Of a DNA stretch of 64,000 nt, positions 1-9,285 are shown piece by piece. The translations under genes were made by a program, and so were the position numbers. The stretch spans positions 1 through 64,000 of the forward strand of contig NZ_MTSB01000012.1 in assembly GCF_002093745.1 (NCBI RefSeq), given 5' to 3'. Under the pieces are notes generated by a model. It had not been told where the DNA came from, made no database searches, and saw nothing but the letters and a program-made list of their open reading frames with translations. The number at the start of each line of letters is the position of its first letter. The first letter of the stretch is position 1. This DNA is from Pseudomonas graminis. GTDB taxonomy: Bacteria > Pseudomonadota > Gammaproteobacteria > Pseudomonadales > Pseudomonadaceae.

Positions 1-7
1 GGCTTTT

Positions 8-31
8 GTGGGAGCGAACTTGTTCGCGAAG
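8..31. repeat. REP-like element, single half
   Basis: The sequence GTGGGAGCGAACTTGTTCGC followed by GAAG matches the core of the repetitive extragenic palindromes common in Pseudomonas. GCGAACTTGTTCGC is an imperfect palindrome able to fold into a short hairpin. Only one copy is visible because the window begins here; a partner may lie to the left. The identification rests on recalled REP sequence, not on a search. Confidence 0.5.
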
Positions 32-149
32 AGGGCGTGACAGTCGATGCATTTCCTGCCTCAGGATTAACGCTTTCGCCCACGTCTTGGCACGATCCTT
101 GTCCTTGTTTGCTATCATTGCCGCTCGCTTGCACAGGCCCAAACTCTCC

Positions 150-617
150 ATGCTTTTCCTGATCGCTTACATCGGCAGTGTCGTGCTGATCAACTTCGCC
201 TTTTCCAGCGCTCCGCATCTGGACATGATCTGGTCGGCCTGGGGCGGGCTGGTGTTTGTGCTGCGCGACATGGTGCAGGTTCGCTTCGGTCACGGTGCGA
301 TCATTGCCATGCTGGTGGCGCTGTCGCTGTCGTACGTGACCAGTGATCCCACGATTGCACTGGCCAGCGCCACCGCATTTGCCGTGTCCGAGTGCATTGA
401 CTGGCTGGTCTTCAGCATCACCAGGCTTCCGCTGCGTGATCGGTTGTGGATCAGCTCTGCGCTGAGCATTCCGCTGGACACCTTCATCTTTTTCGGCATG
501 ATCGATGCCCTGACCGCACCCGTGATACTGACCGCCCTGATCTCCAAGTTCGCTGGCGTGACAATGGTCTGGTTGATCATGGCCTGGCGAGCGCGCAACA
601 GCGCTTGCCCCGGTTGA
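150..617 (+). CDS. VUT family (YhhQ/QueT-like) membrane protein
   Basis: A polytopic inner-membrane protein of 155 residues. Hydrophobic segments alternate with short loops from the ATG onward, and there is a DTFIFF motif near residue 111, which resembles the DT-rich signature of the VUT/COG1738 family. Family members import queuosine precursors or similar small molecules; the substrate here is unknown. I chose the ATG at 150 because it begins directly with a membrane segment, whereas the upstream open frame is Arg- and Cys-rich and looks non-coding. No good ribosome-binding site is visible before this ATG. It lies about 100 bp upstream of purT on the same strand. At 155 residues it is short for the YhhQ family, which usually exceeds 200, so a subfamily is possible. 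Confidence 0.65.
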   Translation: MLFLIAYIGSVVLINFAFSSAPHLDMIWSAWGGLVFVLRDMVQVRFGHGAIIAMLVALSLSYVTSDPTIALASATAFAVSECIDWLVFSITRLPLRDRLWISSALSIPLDTFIFFGMIDALTAPVILTALISKFAGVTMVWLIMAWRARNSACPG

Positions 618-719
618 GCCCCATTTGTCCGGGCTTCGTGGTAAATTGCGCGCCTTTCTTCACTGCGGTTGCTCGCCTGAGGCGTGCAGCTCTCGATATC
701 TGCTTCACGAGGACCTGAG

Positions 720-1901
720 ATGACTCGAATCGGAACTCCACTGTCGCCCACCGCGACTCGCGTACTGTTCTGCGGCAGCGGCGAACTGGGCAAGGAAGTC
801 GTGATCGAACTGCAACGCCTCGGCGTTGAAGTGATTGCAGTTGACCGTTATGAAAACGCGCCAGCCATGCAGGTCGCTCATCGCAGCCATGTGATCAACA
901 TGCTCGACGGCGCGGCCTTGCGCGCTGTTATCGAGCTTGAAAAGCCGCATTTCATTGTTCCTGAAATCGAAGCGATTGCCACCGCCACACTGGTTGAGCT
1001 TGAAGCCGAAGGCTTCACGGTCATCCCGACTGCACGTGCCGCGCAATTGACCATGAACCGCGAAGGCATTCGTCGTCTGGCGGCGGAAGAACTGGAACTG
1101 CCGACCTCGCCGTACCATTTCGCCGACACCTTCGAGGCCTACAGCAAGGCGGTCGAAGACCTGGGTTTCCCGTGTGTGGTCAAGCCGGTCATGAGCTCGT
1201 CGGGCAAAGGGCAAAGCCTGCTGAAAAGCACCGATGATGTGCAGAAGGCCTGGGATTACGCACAGGAAGGCGGACGTGCCGGTAAAGGGCGCGTCATCGT
1301 GGAGGGCTTCATCGACTTCGATTACGAAATCACTCTGCTGACCGTGCGTCATGCCGGTGGCACCACGTTCTGTGCGCCGGTTGGCCATCGTCAGGAGAAG
1401 GGCGACTATCAGGAATCCTGGCAGCCACAGGTCATGAGCCCTGCGGCCCTGGCAGAGTCAGAGCGCGTGGCCAAGGCCGTGACCGAGGCATTGGGTGGTC
1501 GTGGCATGTTCGGCGTCGAACTGTTCATCAAAGGCGATCAAGTGTGGTTCAGCGAAGTCTCGCCGCGCCCGCACGACACCGGTCTGGTCACCCTGATTTC
1601 TCAGGACCTGTCCCAGTTTGCCTTGCACGCCCGGGCGATTCTGGGACTGCCGGTCCCGTTGATTCGCCAGTTCGGCCCGTCAGCCTCTGCGGTGATCCTG
1701 GTTGAAGGCCAGTCCACACAGACCGCTTTCGCCAACCTCGGCGCCGCACTGGCAGAGCCGGACACCGCACTGCGCCTGTTCGGCAAGCCGGAAGTCAACG
1801 GTCAGCGCCGCATGGGCGTTGCCCTGGCCCGCGACGAGTCCATCGACGCTGCGCGTGCCAAGGCAACCCGGGCCGCTCAAGCGGTCAACGTCGAGCTGTA
1901 G
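720..1901 (+). CDS. purT: Formate-dependent phosphoribosylglycinamide formyltransferase PurT
   Basis: PurT makes formyl-GAR from GAR, ATP and formate, an alternative to the folate-dependent PurN step of purine synthesis, in the cytoplasm. The 393-residue protein fits the family length. The N-terminal nucleotide-binding fold has CGSGELGKE at about residues 17-25. The ATP-grasp domain follows, with [14 protein letters not shown] near the middle and the metal-binding segment [24 protein letters not shown]. The ATG at 720 is preceded by GAGGACCTGAG. The gene is monocistronic here: it ends in a long hairpin shared with the convergent transporter gene. Confidence 0.95.
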   Translation: MTRIGTPLSPTATRVLFCGSGELGKEVVIELQRLGVEVIAVDRYENAPAMQVAHRSHVINMLDGAALRAVIELEKPHFIVPEIEAIATATLVELEAEGFTVIPTARAAQLTMNREGIRRLAAEELELPTSPYHFADTFEAYSKAVEDLGFPCVVKPVMSSSGKGQSLLKSTDDVQKAWDYAQEGGRAGKGRVIVEGFIDFDYEITLLTVRHAGGTTFCAPVGHRQEKGDYQESWQPQVMSPAALAESERVAKAVTEALGGRGMFGVELFIKGDQVWFSEVSPRPHDTGLVTLISQDLSQFALHARAILGLPVPLIRQFGPSASAVILVEGQSTQTAFANLGAALAEPDTALRLFGKPEVNGQRRMGVALARDESIDAARAKATRAAQAVNVEL

Positions 1902-1912
1902 GTTTGTAAGCG

Positions 1913-1954
1913 GCAAGCTGCAAGAAAGGACGCGCACGTCTTCTTGCAGCTTGC
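1913..1954. terminator. Long hairpin between convergent genes (terminator or intergenic repeat)
   Basis: A perfect 14-bp inverted repeat (GCAAGCTGCAAGAA and its complement) encloses an inner 4-bp stem GACG/CGTC with a CGCA loop and a 2-base bulge. It lies between the ends of purT and the MHS transporter, so it could stop both transcripts. There is no strong T-run on either side. The GCAAGCTGCAAG wording recalls short intergenic repeats frequent in this genus, so it may be a dispersed repeat doing a terminator's job. Confidence 0.6.
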
Positions 1955-1957
1955 ACC

Positions 1958-3268
1958 TCAAAGCTCCCTGTCTTTCGTTTCCTTCAGGCTCAACACCGCC
2001 AGCACGCTGATCAGCGCGGCTGCAGACACATACCCGCCGACCCAGCTCAAACCGCCCATCGCCACCAGTTTCTGGGCGAAGAAGGGCGCCACCGACGCAC
2101 CCACGATTCCGCCCAGATTGTAGGCTGCCGAGGCGCCTGTGTAGCGAACCTGTGTCGGAAACAGCTCTGGCAGCAGGGCGCCCATCGGGGCAAAGGTAAT
2201 GCCCATCAGAAACAGCTCGATGCACAGGAACAACGCCACCGCCCAGGTGCTGCCGTGGGTCAGCAGGGGTTCCATCGTAAAGCCCGACAGAATCGCCAGA
2301 ACGCCACCGACTATCAGCACCGGCTTGCGCCCGAAGCGGTCGCTCGCCAGAGCTGCCAGCGGTGTCGCTGCCGCCATGAACAGCACCGCAAAGCACAGCA
2401 GGCCGAGGAACGTTTCGCGGGTATAGCCCAATGTGGAGACGCCATAGCTCAGCGAAAACACCGTCGAGATATAAAACAGCGCGTAGCAGACCACCATGGA
2501 TGCCGCACCCAGCAGCATGGGCCTCCAATGCTGACTGAAGGTTTCGACAATCGGCAGGCTGAAGCGTTGATGGTGTGCCATCGCCTTGGCGAAGACTGGC
2601 GTCTCTTCCAGTTTCAGGCGTACGTACAGCCCGACCATCACCAGCACGGCGCTGAGCAAAAACGGAATTCGCCAGCCCCAGGCGCGGAACTGCTCGTCAT
2701 CCAGCGTCATGGCCAAGGCCAGAAACAGGCCATTGGCCGCCAGAAAGCCGATCGATGGCCCCAGTTGCGGAAACATGCCAAACCAGGCTCGCTTGCCTTT
2801 AGGAGCGTTTTCGGTCGCCAGCAAAGCCGCGCCGCCCCATTCCCCGCCCAAGCCCAGCCCCTGACCGAAACGCAGTACGCACAGCAGAATCGGTGCCCAT
2901 GCTCCGATAGTGGCATAGCCAGGCAAGACGCCGATCAGTGTGGTGCAGACCCCCATCAGCAACAGCGATGCCACCAGTGTCGATTTGCGCCCGACCCGGT
3001 CACCGAAGTGGCCGAACAGCGCAGAACCCAGAGGGCGTGCAAGAAAGGCGATGCCGAAGGTCAGAAATGACGACAGCATTTGTGCGGTGCCTGACGTCTG
3101 CGGGAAAAACACCGGACCAATGACCAGTGCGGCAGCGGTGGCGTACACGTAAAAGTCGTAGAACTCGATGGCGGTGCCGATGAAGCTGGCAGTGGCTACG
3201 CGGCTTGTGGAGTTGGCCGGTGTGGCGGGCACGTCATTATCTTCGCGAGCGAGCGGAGTACTGGTCAT
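1958..3268 (-). CDS. MFS transporter, metabolite:H+ symporter (MHS) family
   Basis: A 436-residue protein with about 12 hydrophobic segments, typical for the major facilitator superfamily. GHFGDRVGRKS at residues 86-96 is the loop 2-3 signature, RFGQGLGLGGEWGG near 133-146 is characteristic of the MHS branch (ShiA, KgtP and ProP relatives), and SDRFGRKP repeats the signature in the second half. The N-terminal IEFYDFYVY is also typical of MHS members. Such proteins import organic acids, osmolytes or shikimate with protons; the substrate cannot be told from sequence. It starts at an ATG and stands alone, convergent with purT. Confidence 0.88.
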   Translation of the reverse strand: MTSTPLAREDNDVPATPANSTSRVATASFIGTAIEFYDFYVYATAAALVIGPVFFPQTSGTAQMLSSFLTFGIAFLARPLGSALFGHFGDRVGRKSTLVASLLLMGVCTTLIGVLPGYATIGAWAPILLCVLRFGQGLGLGGEWGGAALLATENAPKGKRAWFGMFPQLGPSIGFLAANGLFLALAMTLDDEQFRAWGWRIPFLLSAVLVMVGLYVRLKLEETPVFAKAMAHHQRFSLPIVETFSQHWRPMLLGAASMVVCYALFYISTVFSLSYGVSTLGYTRETFLGLLCFAVLFMAAATPLAALASDRFGRKPVLIVGGVLAILSGFTMEPLLTHGSTWAVALFLCIELFLMGITFAPMGALLPELFPTQVRYTGASAAYNLGGIVGASVAPFFAQKLVAMGGLSWVGGYVSAAALISVLAVLSLKETKDREL

Positions 3269-3401
3269 GCGGATTCCCTGACAGTCATCTCGCCGGTCGG
3301 CCTGCGCCGTGGCCCGGCAAGCGTTGATTATTGTGATTGTGGGTGCAGCGCTGAGCAGAGTAACGCGAATGCGGCGAGAGGCAACGGTGGCGCGATGGAA
3401 T

Positions 3402-4649
3402 CTATTTGAACGTGCCCACCAGCGTGTTGTGCCACATGGCCACGCGAGTCACGCGGTTATCCTCGGTCTCGAGTATTTCCAGGCGGTAAGGCCCGATCTT
3501 CAGGCACACCGGAGCTTGCGGAATGGTTTCCAGCGCTTCGGTGACCAGCCCGTTGAGGGTTTTCGGGCCATCGGACGGCAGGTGCCAGCCAAGGCTTTTG
3601 TTCAGTTCACGAATAGAAGCTGCGCCTTCGACTTCAAGGCGTCCGTCTTCCTGGCGCTTGATGTGAGGGTTGTCCAGCCTTTGCTCGCTTTCGAACTCGC
3701 CGACAATTTCTTCCAGAATGTCTTCAAGGGTCACGATGCCCAGCACTTCGCCGTACTCATCGACCACCACACCCAAGCGACGCTGCTGCTTGTGAAAATT
3801 CAGCAGCTGCAATTGCAGCGGTGTACTTTCGGGTACGAAATAGGGTTCGTAGCAGACCGCCAGCAACTGCTCTTTGGTCAGCGTACTCTTGGGCAGAAGA
3901 TGGCTGATATCGCGGGTGTTGATGACGCCTTGTACCTGATTGATGTCGTTGTGGTAGACCGGCAGGCGCGTGTGGCGGGAAATGATCAGGCGTTCGATGA
4001 TCAGTTCGAGCGGGTCATCCAGATTGACACCGTCTACTTCATTGCGGGGTATCAGAATGTCATTGACGGTGATGCTGTCCAGCGCGCGGATGCCTGAGAG
4101 CACGTTGATGCGCGGGTTATGCTCCTGAACCACAACGTGTTGAACGGCTTTGTGCGAATCGTCATCGAAGGCCTGATGCTCAGGTTGCGCATGGCGTGAC
4201 GTCACCGGGCGCAGGAGGGTCTTGGCAAGCACATTGAACACGTACGCCAGCGGCCAGACGATCTTCATCGGAATTCGCAGGACGCCATTACCCAGCAGCA
4301 ATGTCGAAACCGGATGGCGGTTTGCAAGGCGACGCGGCATGTATTCGGCGAAGACCAGCATGATACTGAACGTGCCCAGCCACGCTACGGTCGGCCCGTT
4401 ATAGAACCAATAGCCGGCAGCGATCAGCGTGGCAATGACGGTCACCAGCACCTTGATCATGGTGTTGCACAGAATCAGGCTGTTCAGGTTGAACGCAAGG
4501 TCGGGAAGCTTCGCGGCTTCATCTTTGCGGCTGGCGGCGCGCAATGTCTTGAGCTGATGGTGCGCGGCTTCGACTGCAGTCAGCAGGGCGGCCCAGAGAG
4601 TCAGCAGGGCGAGTACGCCGAGCAGGGGGCCGAGCGGCAAATTATCCAT
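3402..4649 (-). CDS. CNNM/CorC-type membrane protein with CBS domains (YfjD/CorB-like)
   Basis: The N-terminal part (about residues 1-150) has three or four membrane helices of the DUF21/CNNM type. Two CBS domains follow (about 195-320, with VQGVINTRDISHLL and VVVDEYGEVLGIVTLEDILEEIVGEF), then a CorC/HlyC-type C-terminal domain containing DGRLEVEGAASIRELN. The family is linked to magnesium and cobalt efflux or homeostasis; CBS domains usually bind adenine nucleotides. The 415-residue length is normal. It begins 12 bp after the CcsA-like gene ends, so the two are probably one transcript. Confidence 0.85.
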   Translation of the reverse strand: MDNLPLGPLLGVLALLTLWAALLTAVEAAHHQLKTLRAASRKDEAAKLPDLAFNLNSLILCNTMIKVLVTVIATLIAAGYWFYNGPTVAWLGTFSIMLVFAEYMPRRLANRHPVSTLLLGNGVLRIPMKIVWPLAYVFNVLAKTLLRPVTSRHAQPEHQAFDDDSHKAVQHVVVQEHNPRINVLSGIRALDSITVNDILIPRNEVDGVNLDDPLELIIERLIISRHTRLPVYHNDINQVQGVINTRDISHLLPKSTLTKEQLLAVCYEPYFVPESTPLQLQLLNFHKQQRRLGVVVDEYGEVLGIVTLEDILEEIVGEFESEQRLDNPHIKRQEDGRLEVEGAASIRELNKSLGWHLPSDGPKTLNGLVTEALETIPQAPVCLKIGPYRLEILETEDNRVTRVAMWHNTLVGTFK

Positions 4650-4661
4650 GATCAGAGGCCA

Positions 4662-5474
4662 TCAGATGTGCAGAATGAATTCGCGTACCAGCTTGCTGCC
4701 GAAATAGGCCAGCATCAGCAGGCAGAAACCGCCCAGTGTCCAGCGGATGGCCTTGTGTCCGCGCCATCCAAGACGATTACGCCCCCACAACAGCACGCTG
4801 AACACCACCCAGGCCAGGCAGGCCAGCAGGGTTTTATGCACCAGATGCTGCGCGAACAGGTTCTCGACGAACAGCCATCCGGAAAGCAGCGACAGCGAGA
4901 GCAGTATCCAGCCGGCCCAGAGAAAGCCGAACAGCAGGCTTTCCATGGTTTGCAGCGGCGGAAAGTTTCTGATCAGCCCGGTCGGGTGCTTGTGCTTGAG
5001 CTGATGGTCTTGCAGCAGCACCAGCAACGCCTGAAAGACCGCAATGGTGAACATCCCGTAGGCCAGAAGAGACAGCAGAATGTGGCTGAGGATGCCGGGC
5101 TCTTCCATGATTGGTTGCACGGTGCCGCTGGGCGCGAATTGCGCCAGCAGGACGGTGATCATCCCAAGAGGAAACAGCAGCACCAGCAGGTTTTCCACCG
5201 GTATGCGTGACGTGGCGATCAGCGTGACGGCGATCACCGACGCGGCGATTAGGCTGGCCGAGTTGAAAAAGTCCAGGCCAAGGCCGACGGAGTGCGTCAG
5301 CTGGGAAAACAGAGCGAAGGCGTGCGCGATCACGGCAAGCGTGCCGAGCAGGCACAGCAGCCGTTTGTCGGGCCTGGCGGTCTGGCTCAGGCGCACGCCC
5401 TGATAGGCGGTCGCGGCGGCATAAAGAGCGGCGGCGGCGAGGCTGGGAAGCAGGCTGGGTGGCAAAGGGGACAT
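4662..5474 (-). CDS. Cytochrome c assembly protein, CcsA/YpjD family
   Basis: A 270-residue inner-membrane protein with eight or so hydrophobic segments. It matches the CcsA/HemX-like protein found upstream of ffh in pseudomonads (COG4137/YpjD type). Family members are related to haem-handling subunits of cytochrome c maturation, but this subgroup has no proven role. I chose the ATG at 5474 because AGGATCT precedes it by a good distance; a longer open frame starting at 5516 adds 14 residues without a better ribosome site. It is divergent from ffh and leads into the CBS-domain gene. Confidence 0.8.
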   Translation of the reverse strand: MSPLPPSLLPSLAAAALYAAATAYQGVRLSQTARPDKRLLCLLGTLAVIAHAFALFSQLTHSVGLGLDFFNSASLIAASVIAVTLIATSRIPVENLLVLLFPLGMITVLLAQFAPSGTVQPIMEEPGILSHILLSLLAYGMFTIAVFQALLVLLQDHQLKHKHPTGLIRNFPPLQTMESLLFGFLWAGWILLSLSLLSGWLFVENLFAQHLVHKTLLACLAWVVFSVLLWGRNRLGWRGHKAIRWTLGGFCLLMLAYFGSKLVREFILHI

Positions 5475-5582
5475 AGATCCTGATGGACGGGCCTGGAAAG
5501 GCGCTGAGTTTGGCATATAACCGGCAAATCACGAAAGACCACAGAAGCAGTCTGCGTGGTGTCCGTGCGACGGAGTCTTCGC

Positions 5583-5588
5583 TATAAT
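5583..5588 (+). promoter_or_regulatory. Candidate -10 box of the ffh promoter
   Basis: A consensus TATAAT stands about 100 bp upstream of the ffh start codon, in the gap between the divergent genes. No convincing -35 hexamer is visible at 16-18 bp. The assignment rests on the -10 match and position only. Confidence 0.4.
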
Positions 5589-5687
5589 CCGCGACCTGCT
5601 CACGCCGCAGGCTCGCCGAGCGCCATTTCTGCATTACGGGCCGGGCCGCATCAACCGGGGTTCGACGAGAGCCTGAAAGGATCGCGC

Positions 5688-7064
5688 ATGTTTGAAAATC
5701 TGACTGACCGCCTCTCGCAGACGCTGCGCCATGTAACTGGCAAGGCCAAGCTGAACGAGGACAATATCAAAGATACCTTGCGCGAAGTGCGTATGGCGTT
5801 GCTTGAAGCCGACGTCGCCTTGCCGGTGGTCAAAGACTTCGTCAACAGTGTCAAGGAACGCGCCGTCGGCACCGAAGTGTCGCGCAGCCTGACGCCGGGC
5901 CAGGCGTTCGTGAAGATCGTCCAGGCCGAGCTCGAAAGCCTGATGGGCGCTGCCAACGAAGACCTGGTGCTCAATGTCACGCCGCCTGCCGTGATCCTGA
6001 TGGCGGGTCTGCAAGGTGCGGGCAAGACCACCACGGCCGGCAAGCTGGCGCGCTTCCTTAAAGAGCGCAAGAAGAAAACCGTCATGGTGGTGTCGGTCGA
6101 CGTTTACCGTCCTGCCGCCATCAAGCAGCTTGAAACCCTGGCCAACGACATCGGTGTCACCTTCTTTGCCTCCGACATCAGCCAGAAGCCTGTCGAGATC
6201 GCCCAGGCTGCCATAAAAGAAGCGAAGCTCAAGTTCATCGACGTGGTCATCGTCGATACCGCCGGTCGCTTGCACATCGATGTCGAGATGATGGGCGAGA
6301 TTCAGGCGCTGCACGCGGCGGTCAAACCGGCCGAGACGCTGTTCGTGGTCGATGCCATGACTGGTCAGGATGCGGCCAACACGGCCAAGGCCTTCGGCGA
6401 CGCACTGCCGCTGACCGGCGTGATCCTCACCAAGGTCGACGGTGATGCCCGTGGCGGTGCGGCACTGTCGGTGCGCGCCATTACCGGCAAGCCGATCAAG
6501 TTCATCGGCATGGGTGAGAAGAGCGAGGCGCTGGAGCCGTTTCACCCGGACCGTATCGCTTCGCGGATTCTCGGCATGGGCGACGTGCTCAGCCTGATCG
6601 AGCAGGCCGAACAGACCCTCGACAAGGACAAGGCCGACAAACTTGCCAAGAAACTCAAGAAGGGCAAGGGCTTCGACCTCGAAGACTTCCGCGATCAACT
6701 GCAGCAAATGAAGAACATGGGCGGCCTTGGCGGCCTCATGGACAAGCTGCCAAGCATCGGTGGCGTCAATCTGTCGCAGATGGGCAATGCCCAGGGCGCG
6801 GCAGAGAAGCAGTTCAAGCAGATGGAAGCCATCATCAACTCGATGACGCCGGCCGAGCGCCGTGACCCCGAGCTGATCAGCGGCTCGCGCAAGCGCCGGA
6901 TCGCAATGGGTTCCGGGACTCAGGTTCAGGACATCGGGCGTCTGATCAAGCAGCACAAACAGATGCAGAAGATGATGAAGAAATTCTCCGCCAAGGGCGG
7001 AATGGCAAAAATGATGCGCGGCATGGGCGGAATGCTGCCCGGCGGCGGCATGCCGAAAATGTAA
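5688..7064 (+). CDS. ffh: Signal recognition particle protein Ffh
   Basis: The GTPase of the signal recognition particle. It binds 4.5S RNA and hydrophobic signal sequences and delivers ribosomes to FtsY at the inner membrane. The 458-residue protein has the N domain (1-90), the G domain with GLQGAGKTTTAGK (about 107-119), DTAGRLHID and TKVDGDARGG, and a methionine-rich M domain ending in MMRGMGGMLPGGGMPKM. The ATG at 5688 follows GAAAGGATCGC; upstream in-frame codons precede it but have no ribosome site and would add sequence foreign to Ffh. It is followed by a 247-bp gap rich in hairpins and then rpsP. Confidence 0.97.
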   Translation: MFENLTDRLSQTLRHVTGKAKLNEDNIKDTLREVRMALLEADVALPVVKDFVNSVKERAVGTEVSRSLTPGQAFVKIVQAELESLMGAANEDLVLNVTPPAVILMAGLQGAGKTTTAGKLARFLKERKKKTVMVVSVDVYRPAAIKQLETLANDIGVTFFASDISQKPVEIAQAAIKEAKLKFIDVVIVDTAGRLHIDVEMMGEIQALHAAVKPAETLFVVDAMTGQDAANTAKAFGDALPLTGVILTKVDGDARGGAALSVRAITGKPIKFIGMGEKSEALEPFHPDRIASRILGMGDVLSLIEQAEQTLDKDKADKLAKKLKKGKGFDLEDFRDQLQQMKNMGGLGGLMDKLPSIGGVNLSQMGNAQGAAEKQFKQMEAIINSMTPAERRDPELISGSRKRRIAMGSGTQVQDIGRLIKQHKQMQKMMKKFSAKGGMAKMMRGMGGMLPGGGMPKM

Positions 7065-7070
7065 TTGTGT

Positions 7071-7163
7071 CGCGTGCAAGAGGTTTTGCACGCGTCCCAT
7101 CCGGGGGGAGACTCCCGGCCAGCCCGTGTCATGCGGGCTTATACCCGCTGTCGTGATGACAGC
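7071..7163 (+). other. Cluster of three hairpins between ffh and rpsP
   Basis: Three inverted repeats follow each other: CGCGTGCAA (7071-7079) with 7086-7094, AGCCCG (7121-7126) with 7134-7139, and GCTGTC (7047+100, that is 7147-7152) with 7158-7163. None has a long T-run. They may end the ffh transcript or form a structured 3' region. The rpsP promoter lies downstream of them. Confidence 0.45.
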
Positions 7164-7211
7164 TTCTTGGCAAATCTGGAAGGCATGCCGATAGGCGCCG
7201 GAAAAAGACAT

Positions 7212-7239
7212 TTGCAAAAGTCCGGATATTCCTTAGAAT
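7212..7239 (+). promoter_or_regulatory. Sigma-70 promoter of the rpsP operon
   Basis: TTGCAA at 7212-7217 and TAGAAT at 7234-7239 are separated by 16 bp, a fair match to the sigma-70 consensus. The predicted start is about 65 bp upstream of rpsP. The position suits a separate promoter for the four-gene ribosomal operon. Confidence 0.55.
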
Positions 7240-7311
7240 ATGCGGCCTTTCGGGCACCTATGCCCGCTGTGCATCTTAGATTTGCAGCACCGACTACAGG
7301 AACGATGTTCA

Positions 7312-7569
7312 ATGCTAACCATCCGTCTTGCCCTTGGCGGCTCCAAAAAGCGCCCGTTTTACCACTTGACCGTAACCGACAGCCGTAATGCTCGTGACGG
7401 TTCCCACAAGGAACAGATCGGTTTCTTCAACCCGGTTGCCCGTGGTCAGGAAATCCGTTTGTCCGTTAACGAAGAACGCGTCAACTACTGGTTGAGCGTG
7501 GGCGCACAAACTTCCGAGCGCGTTGCCCAGTTGCTCAAAGAGCACAACAAGACCAAGGCCGCGGCCTGA
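7312..7569 (+). CDS. rpsP: 30S ribosomal protein S16
   Basis: S16 binds 16S rRNA early in 30S assembly. The 85-residue protein begins [19 protein letters not shown], the family hallmark, and contains [14 protein letters not shown]. Length fits (80-90 is usual). The ATG at 7312 lies 10-15 bases after CAGGAACG; the longer open frame from 7240 is not needed. It is the first gene of rpsP-rimM-trmD-rplS, with rimM starting 6 bp after its stop codon. Confidence 0.97.
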   Translation: MLTIRLALGGSKKRPFYHLTVTDSRNARDGSHKEQIGFFNPVARGQEIRLSVNEERVNYWLSVGAQTSERVAQLLKEHNKTKAAA

Positions 7570-7574
7570 GTCTT

Positions 7575-8114
7575 ATGAACGCGACGCCTGCATCTGCCGA
7601 CGATCTGATCGTCATTGGCAAGATTTACTCGGTTCATGGCGTTCGCGGCGAAGTGAAGGTTTATTCCTTTACTGATCCGATTGGAAACCTGTTGGACTAC
7701 AAAACCTTGACGCTTCGGCGCGAAGGCAGCGTTGAGAAACAGGTGGAGCTGGTCAGTGGACGCTTGCAGAGCAAGTTTCTGGTCGTAAAGCTCAAGGGTC
7801 TCGATGATCGTGAGGAAGCCCGTCTTCTCTCAGGTTACGAAATCTGCGTGCCGCGCAACCTGTTCCCTGATCTGGACGATGGCGAGTACTACTGGTACCA
7901 GCTTGAAGGCCTCAAGGTCATCGACCAACTCGGGCAACTGCTCGGGAAAATCGATCACCTGCTCGAAACCGGTTCAAACGATGTAATGGTTGTAAAGCCC
8001 TGCGCGGGCAGCCTTGATGATCGTGAACGCCTGTTGCCCTATACGGAGCAATGCGTGTTGGCAGTCGACATGGCCGCTGGCGAGATGAAGGTGGAATGGG
8101 ACGCGGACTTCTGA
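7575..8114 (+). CDS. rimM: 16S rRNA maturation factor RimM
   Basis: RimM helps assemble the 30S head and binds S19. The 179-residue protein has an N-terminal RimM barrel ([21 protein letters not shown], about 13-33) and a C-terminal PRC barrel with [13 protein letters not shown] near 102-114. The start ATG is 6 bp after rpsP. Its stop precedes the trmD start by only 5 bp, so translation of the two is probably coupled. Confidence 0.96.
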
Positions 8115-8119
8115 ATGTC

Positions 8120-8872
8120 ATGGCCAGCCTGCGCATAGAAGTCATCAGTCTGTTTCCCGAGATGTTTTCCGCCATCAGCGAATACGGCATTACCAGCCGT
8201 GCGGTGAAACAAGGGCTGTTGCAGCTCACTTGTTGGAATCCGCGGGATTACACCACTGATCGCCATCACACTGTGGATGATCGCCCATTTGGCGGTGGTC
8301 CGGGCATGGTGATGAAGATCAAGCCCCTTGAAGATGCCTTGGTTCAGGCCAGGCAAGCGGCAGGGGATGCGGCGAAGGTGATTTACCTGTCGCCACAAGG
8401 CCGCCAACTGAATCAGTCTGCGGTACGCGAACTGGCGCAGGAGGAAGCGATTATCCTCATCGCCGGTCGTTATGAAGGCATTGACGAGCGTTTTATTGAT
8501 GCTCATGTCGATGAAGAGTGGTCGATTGGTGACTATGTTCTTTCCGGTGGCGAGCTGCCGGCGATGGTCCTGATTGACGCGGTTACGCGGCTGCTGCCTG
8601 GAGCTTTAGGGCATGTGGACTCCGCGGAGGAAGATTCCTTCACGGACGGTCTGCTGGATTGCCCGCACTACACCCGACCTGAGGTGTATGCGGATCAGCG
8701 TGTTCCCGACGTGTTGCTAAGTGGCAATCACGCGCACATCCGGCGTTGGCGTTTACAGCAGTCCCTTGGGCGGACCTATGAACGACGCGCTGATCTTCTG
8801 GAAAGCCGCTCGCTTTCTGGAGAAGAGAAGAAGCTGCTGGCGGAATACATCCGCGAGCGGGACGATAGTTAA
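8120..8872 (+). CDS. trmD: tRNA (guanine-N1)-methyltransferase TrmD
   Basis: TrmD methylates G37 of tRNAs reading CNN codons, using S-adenosylmethionine, and prevents +1 frameshifting. The 250-residue protein starts [16 protein letters not shown]. It has the trefoil-knot SAM site ([24 protein letters not shown] and [17 protein letters not shown]). A longer reading frame starts at 8051 inside rimM, but the ATG at 8120 gives the family N-terminus. It is third in the operon and followed by rplS after 44 bp. Confidence 0.96.
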
Positions 8873-8916
8873 CGTATCGATGGTCGATCCAGACGGATTA
8901 CCTTAGGAGCACCAGC

Positions 8917-9267
8917 ATGACTAACAAAATCATTCTTGCCCTCGAAGCAGAGCAGATGACCAAAGAGATCCCTACCTTTGCACCGGGCGACACCATTGTC
9001 GTTCAGGTTAAAGTGAAGGAAGGCGACCGCGCTCGTCTGCAAGCATTCGAAGGCGTTGTCATTGCCAAGCGTAACCGTGGCGTGAACAGTGCTTTCACTG
9101 TTCGTAAAATCTCCAACGGTGTTGGCGTTGAGCGTACTTTCCAGACTTACAGCCCGCAAATCGACAGCATGGCTGTGAAACGTCGCGGTGACGTTCGCAA
9201 GGCCAAACTGTACTACCTGCGTGACCTGTCCGGTAAAGCAGCGCGCATCAAGGAAAAACTGTCCTGA
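8917..9267 (+). CDS. rplS: 50S ribosomal protein L19
   Basis: L19 sits at the 30S-50S interface. The 116-residue protein contains [18 protein letters not shown] and [25 protein letters not shown], typical of the family. The ribosome site TTAGGAGC is strong. It is the last gene of the operon, and a clear intrinsic terminator follows within 25 bp. Confidence 0.97.
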   Translation: MTNKIILALEAEQMTKEIPTFAPGDTIVVQVKVKEGDRARLQAFEGVVIAKRNRGVNSAFTVRKISNGVGVERTFQTYSPQIDSMAVKRRGDVRKAKLYYLRDLSGKAARIKEKLS

Positions 9268-9285
9268 TACAGTTTTTCGATGCAT

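Noticed and set aside
95..149. preQ1 riboswitch before the VUT gene
   Set aside because: Some VUT genes carry one, but no matching hairpin and A-rich tail is present here.
6..149. N-terminal extension of the VUT gene from position 6
   Set aside because: The extra 48 codons run through the REP element and are Arg/Ser/Cys-rich, unlike a membrane protein start.
5634..7217. A 527-codon minus-strand frame opposite ffh
   Set aside because: ffh is certain; the antisense frame is His/Leu/Asp-rich without motifs.
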